From an uncultured Paracoccaceae bacterium (lineage in GTDB: Bacteria > Pseudomonadota > Alphaproteobacteria > Rhodobacterales > Rhodobacteraceae): a stretch of DNA of 64,000 bases. The stretch lies in assembly GCA_937872465.1 (NCBI GenBank), contig CALMSR010000071.1:1-64000 (forward strand). Direction: 5' to 3'. The notes under the pieces were generated by a model. The model was not told the DNA's origin, did not search any database, and saw nothing but the letters and a program-made list of their open reading frames with translations. How positions within the stretch are numbered: position 1 is the stretch's first letter; every line of letters begins with the position of its first letter. A program made the translations under genes and the position numbers. Shown one piece after another: positions 52,886-64,000 of the stretch.

Positions 52886-53027
52886 TGTCGGGAACCCGGA
52901 TAGCCATTGGGATTCCGAAACGCGGCGTCGACGATGGCCGATCGGACTCTTGTCCGGATACCGCGGGCCGCAGGTCCCTGGGGAGGGCGCGCTTGCGCGG
53001 GGGCCGGTTTCCCGGCAGGAACGCCTC

Positions 53028-53717
53028 ATGGTTGTGCGGCGCGGAGGGCTGATCCGGCGGATGGTGCGGCGCGCGCTGCGCTGGGCTGCGTTCGCCGTGC
53101 TGGTGGTCTCGACCACCGTTCTGGCGCTGCGCTGGGTCAATCCGCCGGTGACCTGGCTGATGGCGAGCGAATGGTGGCGCCTCGGCGCGATCGAGCGGGA
53201 ATGGCGGGCGCTGCCGGCGATGTCGCCCTATCTGCCGCTCTCGGCGGTGGCGGCGGAGGATGCCGATTTCTGCGGCCACAGCGGCTTCGACTTCGCGGGG
53301 ATCCGCGCGGCGCTCGCCGATGACACGCGGCTGCGCGGCGGCTCGACCATCAGCCAGCAGGTCGCGAAGAACGTGTTTCTATGGCCGGCGCGGTCCTGGT
53401 CGCGCAAGGGGCTCGAGGCGGGCTTCACCGTGCTGATCGAGATCCTCTGGCCGAAGCGGCGCATCCTCGAGGTCTATCTCAACGTGGCGGAATTCGACGC
53501 CGGCGTCTTCGGGGTCGAGGCGGCGTCGCGGCGCTATTTCGGCGTCGGTGCGGCGGATGTGGGGCCGCAGCGCGCGGCGCGGCTGATGGCGGTCCTGCCC
53601 GACCCCAGGCACCGCTCGCCCGTCAGCGGCACCGCCTTCATCCGCAGGCGCGGCGCCGCCATCGAGAGCGGTGCGGCGACGATCCGCGAGGATGGGCGGG
53701 CGGATTGCTTCCTGTGA
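53028..53717 (+). CDS. mtgA: Monofunctional biosynthetic peptidoglycan transglycosylase
   Basis: Polymerises lipid II into glycan strands at the periplasmic face. The 229-residue GT51 protein has one N-terminal membrane helix (about 17-35), the catalytic glutamate in AAEDADFCGHSGFDF (E77), RGGSTISQQVAKNVFLW (103-119), and LNVAEFDAGVFGVEAASRRYF (second conserved region). The ATG at 53028 gives the family's usual length. The short C-terminal ends DCFL. It is convergent with cbpM. Confidence 0.95.
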   Translation: MVVRRGGLIRRMVRRALRWAAFAVLVVSTTVLALRWVNPPVTWLMASEWWRLGAIEREWRALPAMSPYLPLSAVAAEDADFCGHSGFDFAGIRAALADDTRLRGGSTISQQVAKNVFLWPARSWSRKGLEAGFTVLIEILWPKRRILEVYLNVAEFDAGVFGVEAASRRYFGVGAADVGPQRAARLMAVLPDPRHRSPVSGTAFIRRRGAAIESGAATIREDGRADCFL

Positions 53718-53811
53718 GCGGCGGGCACCCCGGTGGCACCGGCGCGCCGGGGCGCCTTGGCAACGGCCGCGCCGGGATCGCCCGACCGGTGCGCCGGATC
53801 GCCGCCGCCGG

Positions 53812-54144
53812 TCAGCGGCGCGCCGCGAGCCGGGTGCGGAGGCGGGCGCGGACCTCCTCGGGCTCCTCGGCGACGGCCGCGCCCAGCGCCCGGAGCTCGC
53901 GCCGCAGCCCGTGGATCTGATCGATGAGCGACAGGACCAGCGCCGCGGCATCCTCGTCCATGTCGAAATCCGCCGAGAGCTCGGCGAGGAGATTGAGCCG
54001 CGCCAGATCCGCCTCGCCGAACACGAGCCGCCCCTCGCGCTCGTCCGGCGCCAGGCAATTGGCCGCCACGAAGGCGCGCAGGCGCGTGACCGTCAGCCCC
54101 TCGACGCTCGCGACCACCTCGGTCTCGCTGTAGAAATGCGTCAT
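53812..54144 (-). CDS. Chaperone modulator CbpM-like protein (MerR-type helix)
   Basis: A 110-residue protein likely to bind and inhibit the DnaJ-like partner CbpA. The N-terminal MTHFYSETEVVASVEGLTVTRLRAFV part resembles the MerR-HTH-like CbpM fold, and the C-terminal half is a helical coiled segment (ALVLSLIDQIHGLRRELRALG). Its ATG overlaps the cbpA stop by four bases, exactly as in cbpA-cbpM operons. The longer open frame upstream is antisense-like through cbpA. Confidence 0.85.
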   Translation of the reverse strand: MTHFYSETEVVASVEGLTVTRLRAFVAANCLAPDEREGRLVFGEADLARLNLLAELSADFDMDEDAAALVLSLIDQIHGLRRELRALGAAVAEEPEEVRARLRTRLAARR

Positions 54145-55046
54145 GCCCCCATCCCCCGTCGCGGATCGTAGCGGTGGTCCACGCGCCAGCGGCGCATGAA
54201 GTCCTCGAGCTCCGGATCGATCTTTGGTGGCGCCACGATCTTCAGCGTCACGCGCTGGTCGCCGTGGCCCGCGCCCTTCTTCACCCCCCGGCCGCGCAGC
54301 CGCAGCACCTGGCCGCTGGTCGCGCCCTTCGGCACGGTCAGCGCCACGCGGCCGCCGATGGTCGGGCATTCGATCTTCGCGCCCAGCACCGCCTCGTCGA
54401 AGGTGATCGGCAGATCGACCAGGATATCGGCCGCCTCGCGCCGGAAGAACGGATGCGCCGCGACGCTCACCGTCACCAGCGCGTCGCCCGACGGCCCGCC
54501 GCCCAGCCCCGGCCCGCCCTTGCCGCGCAGCCGGATCGTCTGGCCGTCGGCGAGGCCCTCGGGGATCTTCACGTCGAGCGTGCCGCCGCCCGGCAGGGTG
54601 ATGCGCCGCACCGCGCCCTTGGCGGCCTCGAGGAACCCGACCTCCAGCGTGTAGTACTGGTCGGGTCCGCGCATCTGCATTCCTCCGGAGCGGCCGCCGC
54701 GGGCGCGCTGGCCGAAGAGATCGCCGAAGACGTCGGAGAAATCCTCGTAGCCGCGCGAGGTGTGATAGGTGGCCTCCGGCCCCTCGGCGTATTCGCGGTA
54801 GAACCGCCGCTCCGGCGTCTCCTGCCCCGAGGCGTCGATCTCGCCGCGGTCGAATCGTCCGCGCTTCTCGGGGTCCTTGAGCAGGTCGAAGGCCGCCGCC
54901 GCCGCCTTGAACCGCGCCTCCGCCGCGGGATCGCCCGGGTTGAGGTCGGGGTGGCTCTCCTTGGCGATGCGCCGATAGGCCTTCTTGATGTCGTCCTGCG
55001 AGGCGGTCTTGGTGACGCCCAGCGCCGCATAGGGATCGTTGCTCAT
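54141..55046 (-). CDS. DnaJ-class co-chaperone CbpA
   Basis: A 301-residue type-II J protein: J domain 1-70 with HPD (33-35, KESHPDLNPG), a G/F-like linker (FGDLFGQRARGGRSGGMQ), and two C-terminal substrate-binding domains without a zinc finger (PEGLADGQTIRLRGKGGPG, MTIGGR-like CPTIGGRVAL). It stimulates DnaK and helps disaggregate proteins. First gene of a two-gene unit with cbpM. Divergent from the Crp/Fnr regulator across 208 bases. Confidence 0.93.
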   Translation of the reverse strand: MSNDPYAALGVTKTASQDDIKKAYRRIAKESHPDLNPGDPAAEARFKAAAAAFDLLKDPEKRGRFDRGEIDASGQETPERRFYREYAEGPEATYHTSRGYEDFSDVFGDLFGQRARGGRSGGMQMRGPDQYYTLEVGFLEAAKGAVRRITLPGGGTLDVKIPEGLADGQTIRLRGKGGPGLGGGPSGDALVTVSVAAHPFFRREAADILVDLPITFDEAVLGAKIECPTIGGRVALTVPKGATSGQVLRLRGRGVKKGAGHGDQRVTLKIVAPPKIDPELEDFMRRWRVDHRYDPRRGMGA

Positions 55047-55254
55047 GGGCGCGCCCCGCCGGTTTCCTGCCGATTGCGGGGGTGAGGGTTTCCCGGCGCG
55101 CCGCCGTTGTCAACTCGCGACGCCGGGTCGGGGGAACCGCATCCGAATTGGATTGTCCGACGCTCCATGCTAGATATCCGAACCGTCCGCATGCGGGGAC
55201 CGGGCGCGGACGGCGGGGTGAGGCTGCGCCCGTCCGGGGCTTCCGGAGAACGTC

Positions 55255-55977
55255 ATGCGGGACTGGAACGGCGCGACATCGAACGGCGTCCTGGCCGCGC
55301 TGGCGCCGGGCGACCTGGAGCGGCTGCGCCCGGATCTGGAGCCCGTGGAGCTTCCGCTGCGCATGCGGCTCGCCGCGGCCAACCGACCGATCGAGCATGT
55401 CTATTTCCCCGAATCAGGGATCGCTTCGATCGTGACCGGCGTCGGGCACGACATCCCCATCGAGGTCGGGATCATCGGGCGCGAGGGGCTCGTCAACCTG
55501 CCCGTGGTCACGGGCGCCGACCGCTCGCCGAACGAGGCCTTCATGCAATCCCCCGGCCAGGGCCACCGCATCGGCGCCGAGCGTCTGCAGGCGGCGATGG
55601 AGGCTAGCCCGGCGCTGACGCGGGTGCTGCTGCATTTCGTCCATGTCTTCATGATGCAGACCGCCTCCACCGTGCTGGCGAACGGCCGGGCCAGCATCCC
55701 CGAGCGCCTCGCGCGCTGGCTCCTGATGGCCCATGACCGCGTCGACGGCGACACGCTGCATTCCACCCACCAGTTTCTCTCCATCATGCTCGGCGTGCGC
55801 CGGTCGAGCGTCTCCACCGCGCTGCGCGACTTCGAGGCCCGGAGAGTGATCTCCAGGCGGCGGGGCTCGGTGAGCATCCGCGACCGGGACGGCCTCGTCG
55901 CGCTGGCCAGGGGCTATTACGGCACGGCCGAGCGGGAGCTCGAGCGCCTCTACGCGACATCGGCCAAGCTCCGCTGA
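55255..55977 (+). CDS. Crp/Fnr-family transcriptional regulator
   Basis: A 240-residue regulator with an N-terminal cyclic-nucleotide-type beta roll (about 20-140: VYFPESGIASIVTGVGHDIPIEVGIIGREG) and a C-terminal winged helix (LSIMLGVRRSSVSTALRDFEARRVISRRRGSVSI, about 178-212). It has no FNR-type N-terminal cysteines, so oxygen sensing by a cluster is not expected. The recognition helix reads VRRSSVSTAL. It lies between chaperone operons and a 16-base inverted repeat immediately after its stop may be a target site. Confidence 0.9.
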   Translation: MRDWNGATSNGVLAALAPGDLERLRPDLEPVELPLRMRLAAANRPIEHVYFPESGIASIVTGVGHDIPIEVGIIGREGLVNLPVVTGADRSPNEAFMQSPGQGHRIGAERLQAAMEASPALTRVLLHFVHVFMMQTASTVLANGRASIPERLARWLLMAHDRVDGDTLHSTHQFLSIMLGVRRSSVSTALRDFEARRVISRRRGSVSIRDRDGLVALARGYYGTAERELERLYATSAKLR

Positions 55978-55978
55978 G

Positions 55979-55994
55979 GGTACGCCAGCGTACC
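55979..55994. promoter_or_regulatory. Perfect inverted repeat, candidate regulator site
   Basis: GGTACGC-CA-GCGTACC is a perfect 16-base inverted repeat two bases after the Crp/Fnr stop and 102 bases before the 85-codon gene. Crp/Fnr proteins bind 14-16-base palindromes of this kind, so it may be the site through which the regulator acts on the downstream gene. A weak terminator is the alternative, but no U-run follows. Confidence 0.4.
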
Positions 55995-56096
55995 AAGTCG
56001 GTCGTTGCATTCTCCCGGCTGGCTCCCAAATAATCGTCCGTTCATGCGGGGCTTGGCCCTGCAACAGATCGCGCCGCCTCCGATGGAGTTGCTGCA

Positions 56097-56354
56097 ATGC
56101 CCGACACCAGACTTGCCTTTGCGAACCACCGCAAGGCAACCGGACGATACTACGACAACGAGGAATTGAAGCTTTTCGAAAGCCTGCTCGCCGAAATATT
56201 CGACGATATTTCCGGGACAGACGATCACATGTGTGCGCCGGAGAATGTACCCGAGACCCGCAAGCGGATCGCCATGGCGATCATCGCCGCGGCCGAGGAG
56301 GGCGAAACCAGCGCCGCGCGGCTCAAGCAGGCGGCCATGGACCGGCTGTTCTGA
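56097..56354 (+). CDS. Small hypothetical cytosolic protein
   Basis: Not recognised. The 85-residue protein is charged and helical throughout (YYDNEELKLFESLLAEIFDDI, then ETRKRIAMAIIAAAEEGETSAARLKQAAMDRLF in outline), with one cysteine and no signal. The first half is lower in GC than the second. It sits between the Crp/Fnr regulator and the Hsp20 genes, so a stress role is plausible but unproven. Confidence 0.68.
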   Translation: MPDTRLAFANHRKATGRYYDNEELKLFESLLAEIFDDISGTDDHMCAPENVPETRKRIAMAIIAAAEEGETSAARLKQAAMDRLF

Positions 56355-56660
56355 GGCACGCCGCGGCGGCCGGCGGACCGCCAACCCGTCGGCGGGCGCG
56401 GGATCGGCCGGACCCCGCGGCCGCGGATCCCCTGCCGCCGCGAGCCCGGCGGTCGCCCCCTTGAATCCCCGCCGGGCCATTCCTTTCTTTAGGGGGAAGC
56501 CCGTGCAGGGGCTCGCGAATTCCAGATCCGGCTCGCCAGACGGGCTCCGGAGGCCGCTGGGCCGGTCCGGAGGGTGCCGCGCATCGGCGATCGGGCGGAT
56601 CCCGCGCCCCCGCCGGTCCAGGCCGGCATCCGGCCGGCCGATGCATGCGACAACGAGGTC
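56355..56660. other. Gap upstream of the Hsp20 cluster
   Basis: 306 bases without a gene. It contains the GC-rich hairpin-prone stretch at about 56365-56440 and a candidate heat-shock promoter (separate entry), leaving a leader of about 160 bases before the first Hsp20 ATG. Long leaders before small-Hsp genes in alphaproteobacteria often hold ROSE-type RNA thermometers; I could not identify the pairing of the ribosome site (GAGG at 56654-56657), so this is only a possibility. Confidence 0.4.
56460..56492 (+). promoter_or_regulatory. Candidate sigma-32 (RpoH)-type promoter of the Hsp20 cluster
   Basis: CCCCCTTGAA (56456-56465) matches the strongly conserved CTTGA minus-35 of alphaproteobacterial RpoH promoters. 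After an 18-base spacer CTTTCTTTAG (56483-56492) fits part of the loose minus-10 consensus CYTATNTNNG. The match is partial, so confidence is limited. Confidence 0.4.
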
Positions 56661-57107
56661 ATGAAGATGCAGATCACACCGTTTCTCGCCTTCGACGCCG
56701 ATCCCTTCGATCCCTTCGCGGCGCTGCGCCGGCTCCGGTCCGACGCCGCCCGCGGCATCCCCGCTTCCGACCGGGCCGGCGCCTTCCCGGCGGTCAATCT
56801 CTGGCAGGGCGCCGACAGCATCGCAGTCACCGCCGAGATCCCCGGGATCGCGCCGGCGGACATCGACATCACCGTGCACGACGACCGGGTCGTGATCTCC
56901 GGCGAGCGCAGGCCGCCCGAGGCGGCCGAGGACGCCGTCTGGCTGCGCCGCGAGCGCGCCTACGGCAAGTTCAGCCGGGCCATCCGGCTGCCCTACCGGG
57001 TCGATCCCGACCGGGTCGAGGCGCGCTTCCACGACGGCGTGCTGAAGATCGAGCTCCAGCGCCCCGAGGCCGACAAGCCGCGCCGCATCCGCATCGCTTC
57101 CGCCTGA
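56661..57107 (+). CDS. Small heat-shock protein, Hsp20 family
   Basis: A 148-residue holdase chaperone. The alpha-crystallin domain spans about 45-140: VNLWQGADSIAVTAEIPGIAPADIDITVHDDRVVISGERR in outline, the YGKFSRAIRLPYRVD loop, and the family end VEARFHDGVLKIELQRPE (FxxGVLxI). First of three tandem Hsp20 genes; 15 bases separate it from the next. A short N-terminal arm (FDADPFDPFAALRRL) should drive oligomerisation. Confidence 0.93.
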   Translation: MKMQITPFLAFDADPFDPFAALRRLRSDAARGIPASDRAGAFPAVNLWQGADSIAVTAEIPGIAPADIDITVHDDRVVISGERRPPEAAEDAVWLRRERAYGKFSRAIRLPYRVDPDRVEARFHDGVLKIELQRPEADKPRRIRIASA

Positions 57108-57122
57108 CACGAGGAAAGAGCC

Positions 57123-57521
57123 ATGAGCACCGAAGTCAGAGAGACCGAAGAGACCACCGCCGCCGAACCGGTCCGCGGCGACCGCGACACCCCGGTCTTC
57201 CGCCCCCGCGCCGACATCCGCGAGGGCAAGGGCGGCGTGACCCTCACACTGGAGATGCCCGGCGTCGGCCCCGACGGCGTCGACATCGACCTCGACCGCC
57301 GGGTCCTGACCATCCGCGGCCGGGGCCGTGTCACCCAGCCGGAGGGCTTCCGCCAGGTCTATGCCGAATACGCCGAGGGCGACTACGAACGCGTCTTCAC
57401 GCTCTCCGAGGAGATCGACGAGGCCGCGATCCGCGCCGGCATGGCGAACGGCGTGCTGACGCTGGAACTGCCCCGCGCCGAGGCCGCCAAGCCGCGGCGG
57501 ATCGAGGTCCGCGCCGGCTGA
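57123..57521 (+). CDS. Small heat-shock protein, Hsp20 family, divergent
   Basis: A 132-residue Hsp20 with a shorter core: PRADIREGKGGVTLTLEMPGVGPDGVDIDLDRRVLTIRGRG in outline, YERVFTLSEEIDEAAIRAGMANGVLTLELPRAE, where the usual R-F-x-x-G-V-L is AGMANGVL. The N-terminal arm is acidic and lacks the W/F-rich motif of its neighbours, so it may be a hetero-oligomer partner rather than an independent holdase. SD AGGAAAG lies upstream. Overlaps nothing; 23 bases to the third gene. Confidence 0.9.
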   Translation: MSTEVRETEETTAAEPVRGDRDTPVFRPRADIREGKGGVTLTLEMPGVGPDGVDIDLDRRVLTIRGRGRVTQPEGFRQVYAEYAEGDYERVFTLSEEIDEAAIRAGMANGVLTLELPRAEAAKPRRIEVRAG

Positions 57522-57544
57522 CCCCATCGGAAAGGAGAGAGATC

Positions 57545-58048
57545 ATGCAGATCAAGGACATGCTGCCCTGGGCGCGCAAGGACCTGCCCGCCGAATCGCG
57601 CAGCGACGATGACAGCCCGATCGCCTCGCTGCAGCGCGAGATGAACCGGGTCTTCGACAGCTTCTGGTCCGGTGCGGGCCGCCCCTTCGGCAACCTGCCC
57701 GCGGCCTTCGCCACCGGCGCGCCGAGGACGGACGTGGTGGAGACCGAGGGCGGGGTGGAGGTCACCGTCGAGCTGCCGGGGATGGAGGAGAAGGACATCG
57801 AGGTCACCCTGACCGACGAGGCGGTCACCATCCGCGGCGAGAAGAAGATCGAGCGCAAGGAGGAGAAGAAGGGCTACTACGTCTCCGAGCGCTCCTACGG
57901 CACGGTCTTCCGCACGGTGCCGCTGCCCTCGGGCGTCGACAGCGACAAGGCCGAGGCGAAGTTCCGCAACGGCGTTCTCAGCGTGCATCTGCCGCATAGC
58001 TCCGAGGCCAGGGCCAAGGTCAAGAAGGTCGCCGTGAAATCCGCCTGA
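57545..58048 (+). CDS. Small heat-shock protein, Hsp20 family
   Basis: A 167-residue classical Hsp20. N-arm with LQREMNRVFDSFW (29-41); alpha-crystallin domain 58-160 with TDVVETEGGVEVTVELPGMEEKDIEVTLTDEAVTIRGEKK in outline, YGTVFRTVPLPSGVD, and the FRNGVLSVHLPH end; basic tail VKKVAVKSA. Strong ribosome site AAAGGAG. Last of the three-gene set and the one closest to E. coli-type/rhizobial class A proteins by eye. Confidence 0.94.
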   Translation: MQIKDMLPWARKDLPAESRSDDDSPIASLQREMNRVFDSFWSGAGRPFGNLPAAFATGAPRTDVVETEGGVEVTVELPGMEEKDIEVTLTDEAVTIRGEKKIERKEEKKGYYVSERSYGTVFRTVPLPSGVDSDKAEAKFRNGVLSVHLPHSSEARAKVKKVAVKSA

Positions 58049-58133
58049 GCCGCGGCGCCCCCGGAGGACAGAGGCCGTGCCGCGGCAGCCACCGCGACAC
58101 GCCGAACCGATTGCCCGAAGGTGGTAAGACGCG

Positions 58134-58215
58134 GCATCTGGACGGGTCGAACGGCCAGGATCCACCCCGAACCGGCGACAGCGAGGCACTGCCTCGCGCC
58201 GGTTCGTCGGCCACA
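58134..58215 (+). repeat. Dispersed repeat family III, first half, second copy
   Basis: Matches 34665-34745. The nested hairpin lies at 58168-58206 (outer CGAACCGGC/GCCGGTTCG, inner GCGAGG/CCTCGC). It is in the 345-base gene-free gap after the Hsp20 cluster, again a little way 3-prime of a plus-strand stress gene. Confidence 0.75.
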
Positions 58216-58277
58216 GCGCGCCCCCGCAAAGACCAGCGGTCATGCCGCCAATTTTGCAGAAGAAGCTGGACACTGCT

Positions 58278-58333
58278 CACCTGTCAAATCCGCGAGGGAA
58301 GGCGGCGGCGTCGCGGGAGGACTGGCTCCGGTC
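58278..58333 (+). repeat. Dispersed repeat family III, second half, second copy
   Basis: CACCTGTCAAATCCGCGAGG, GGAAGGCGG and GGCTCCGGTCC correspond to 35230-35290. Here the halves are close together, the presumed undivided form. Bases 58334-58393 show nothing. Confidence 0.6.
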
Positions 58334-58393
58334 CAGTTCCAACAGTACTGATCGGGGAACGAGGACGGGAACCGTCGCCGGGTTGCGAGCCCG

Positions 58394-58906
58394 TCAGGCG
58401 GGACCGGCCGCGCCCCAGAGCTCGGTCAGCCCGCCTTCCATGCACCCCACGGGGTCCTGCGCCGGGACCGGCAGGCGGGCGATGCGCGCGCGCATCTCCG
58501 CCGTGGGCGCATCCCGGCAGATGTCGGCGCGCTGACCCGGCGGATAGGCCCCGACGATCAGGAGGTCGCCGCTCGCCGCGAGCCGGCAATGCCCGGTTCC
58601 GGCGGGCAGCACCGTCACGTCGCCGGGGCCGATCTCCACCTCCCGCCCGCCCGGCCCGCCGAGCAGCACGCGCCCCCGCCCCGCCGCGCAGCCGAGCGCC
58701 TCGTGCCCGAGGGTGTGGTAGTGGTGATAGGGAAAGATGCCGTTGCGCCAGCGCGGCGGCCAGCCGTTCCGGGCGAGAAGCGCCTCGAGCGCCGTCGCGG
58801 CGGCCTCGCCCGCGCCCGGTACGACGCCGCGATAGAGCAGCACCGGGAAGCGCGGGTGGTTGGGCATCGCCCCGCTCGGCCCGAGGCGGAAATGCTCGAT
58901 CCGCAT
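58394..58906 (-). CDS. Cupin-domain protein (YjlB type)
   Basis: A 170-residue cytosolic protein with one cupin barrel. The metal-binding histidines are in FPYHHYHTLGHEALG (about 59-73) and GTGHCRL (about 104-110), with RVLLGG and EIGPGDVTVLPAGTGH forming the barrel strands. The opening MRIEHFRLGPSGAMPNHPRFPVLLYRG is characteristic of YjlB-like proteins, whose reaction is unknown. It follows gltB by 31 bases on the same strand, so is probably cotranscribed. Confidence 0.83.
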   Translation of the reverse strand: MRIEHFRLGPSGAMPNHPRFPVLLYRGVVPGAGEAAATALEALLARNGWPPRWRNGIFPYHHYHTLGHEALGCAAGRGRVLLGGPGGREVEIGPGDVTVLPAGTGHCRLAASGDLLIVGAYPPGQRADICRDAPTAEMRARIARLPVPAQDPVGCMEGGLTELWGAAGPA

Positions 58907-58937
58907 CCCCGCCCCCCGGGCCAGGCGCCGCGGGCCT

Positions 58938-63460
<4,523 letters not shown>

Positions 63461-63464
<4 letters not shown>

Positions 63465-63529
63465 GGCAGCTCTCCGAGCTTGAGGTTGGTCGGAACGGCG
63501 GTCGGGCTTCCGGCGGCGCGCATGGTCAT
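63461..63529 (-). CDS. Possible 22-residue coupling peptide between the GFA gene and gltB
   Basis: This short frame (MTMRAAGSPTAVPTNLKLGELP) starts with an ATG that overlaps the stop of the GFA-family gene in ATGA, and its own stop overlaps the gltB ATG in the same way. The preceding GGGAGA could serve as a ribosome site. The double overlap would let ribosomes pass from one gene to the next by reinitiation. The peptide has no recognisable function, and chance is not excluded. Confidence 0.35.
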
Positions 63530-63975
63530 TCTCCCGCCGCGCCGGCGGCCGCACCGTCGGGCACGAACCGATGCGCCGCCTCGTATTCCGCCCGGGTGAT
63601 CCGGGGATGGTCGCCGGCGAAGCCGTGCGCCTTCCAGGCCCGGTCGGCATAGATCTCGTGGTCGATCGGAAAATCCGCCGCCGCCCCGAAGGCCCCGGGC
63701 AGCAGCTCGAACACCGCGTCTTCGGCCCCTTCCCCGGTGTCGCGCATCCAGAGCGCCGATCCGCAGGTCGCGCAGAAGGCCCGCTCCGCGAAGCGCGACG
63801 AGGCATAGCGCCGGATCGGACCCATGGCGGTCACCGCCGCGGCGGGTGCCTCGAACATCATCATCGCCTGGCCCGCCCAGCGCCGGCACATCTCGCAATG
63901 GCAGACCGAGAGCAGCGGGGTCGCCGCGCGCACTTCCAGCGTCACCGCGCCGCAGAGGCACCGGCCCCGCATCAT
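63526..63975 (-). CDS. GFA/CENP-V-family zinc protein
   Basis: A 149-residue protein of the glutathione-dependent formaldehyde-activating (GFA) superfamily. The zinc cysteines are in RCLCGAV (C6, C8), CHCEMCRRW (C25, C27, C30) and CATCGSALW (C68, C71), and the fold continues with FPIDHEIYADRAWKAHG. Members bind zinc; a formaldehyde role is disputed for many. The first of two ATG codons was taken. It lies upstream of gltB, linked by the short coupling frame. The last 25 bases of the window carry CATCTGGCGCGAA, which also occurs in repeat family I copy A, so another copy may begin here. Confidence 0.87.
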   Translation of the reverse strand: MMRGRCLCGAVTLEVRAATPLLSVCHCEMCRRWAGQAMMMFEAPAAAVTAMGPIRRYASSRFAERAFCATCGSALWMRDTGEGAEDAVFELLPGAFGAAADFPIDHEIYADRAWKAHGFAGDHPRITRAEYEAAHRFVPDGAAAGAAGE

Positions 63976-64000
63976 CGCACGGCCTCCATCTGGCGCGAAA

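Noticed and set aside
56490..56660. ROSE-type RNA thermometer upstream of Hsp20
   Set aside because: The leader length is suitable, but no sequence pairing the ribosome site with the typical UYGCU motif could be found by eye.
55950..57527. 525-codon minus-strand frame under the Hsp20 genes
   Set aside because: Antisense shadow of the Hsp20 genes and the Crp/Fnr end, with no conserved motif.

Overview
The window is GC-rich (about 70 percent), densely packed chromosomal DNA. Gene content points to an alphaproteobacterium of the Rhodobacterales/Rhodobacteraceae type: an AglEFGAK-style alpha-glucoside uptake operon feeding an Entner-Doudoroff pathway, an IalB-like protein, YjbF/YjbH envelope proteins, a CbpA/CbpM pair, TrkH/TrkA potassium uptake and several Tat-exported L,D-transpeptidases. 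There are no rRNA genes, CRISPR arrays, prophages or intact transposases. The assignment is inferred from gene families and was not tested against a database.

Layout. 0.3-14.4 kb: a universal stress protein, then an uninterrupted minus-strand run (aglE-F-G-A-K, fructokinase, zwf, pgl, edd, eda, pgi) that imports alpha-glucosides, hydrolyses them and takes glucose/fructose through the Entner-Doudoroff route. 14.4-17 kb: the divergent LacI-type regulator aglR and a GH1 beta-glucosidase; the shared intergenic region carries two near-identical palindromic operators overlapping candidate promoters. 17.4-22.6 kb: glycerate kinase, an MFS carrier and an ArnC/LAB_N/ArnT-like lipid-linked glycosyl cassette. 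22.7-24.2 kb: tRNA-Pro(CGG) beside two orphan genes of lower GC. 24.4-34 kb: leuB, leuD and leuC scattered among transporters and small proteins, with a LysR remnant. 34.2-38.7 kb: a second stress protein, trkH-trkA, an R. etli-type asparaginase. 38.7-46 kb: an ECF sigma factor, IalB-like protein, rlmN, a LysE exporter, an MDR reductase, and two L,D-transpeptidases flanking a CAP-domain lipoprotein. 46-53.7 kb: yjbF/yjbH, an epimerase, a TPR protein, queG, a GST and mtgA. 53.8-58 kb: a stress/chaperone block (CbpM, CbpA, a Crp/Fnr regulator, three tandem Hsp20 genes). 58.4-64 kb: a cupin protein, gltB and a GFA-family protein.

The least expected signal is not a gene. Nearly every long intergenic gap is built from a few dispersed repeat families. 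Family II is a mosaic of hairpins ending in a terminator-like stem; in all five copies seen it lies 3-prime of a gene in the same relative orientation, and one copy forms the C-terminal tail of a neighbouring transporter gene. Family I (five copies) carries a conserved core and a conserved tail. Family III is a nested hairpin with an unlinked second half, and at 34.7-35.3 kb a family II copy sits between its two halves. No convincing new protein-coding system was found.
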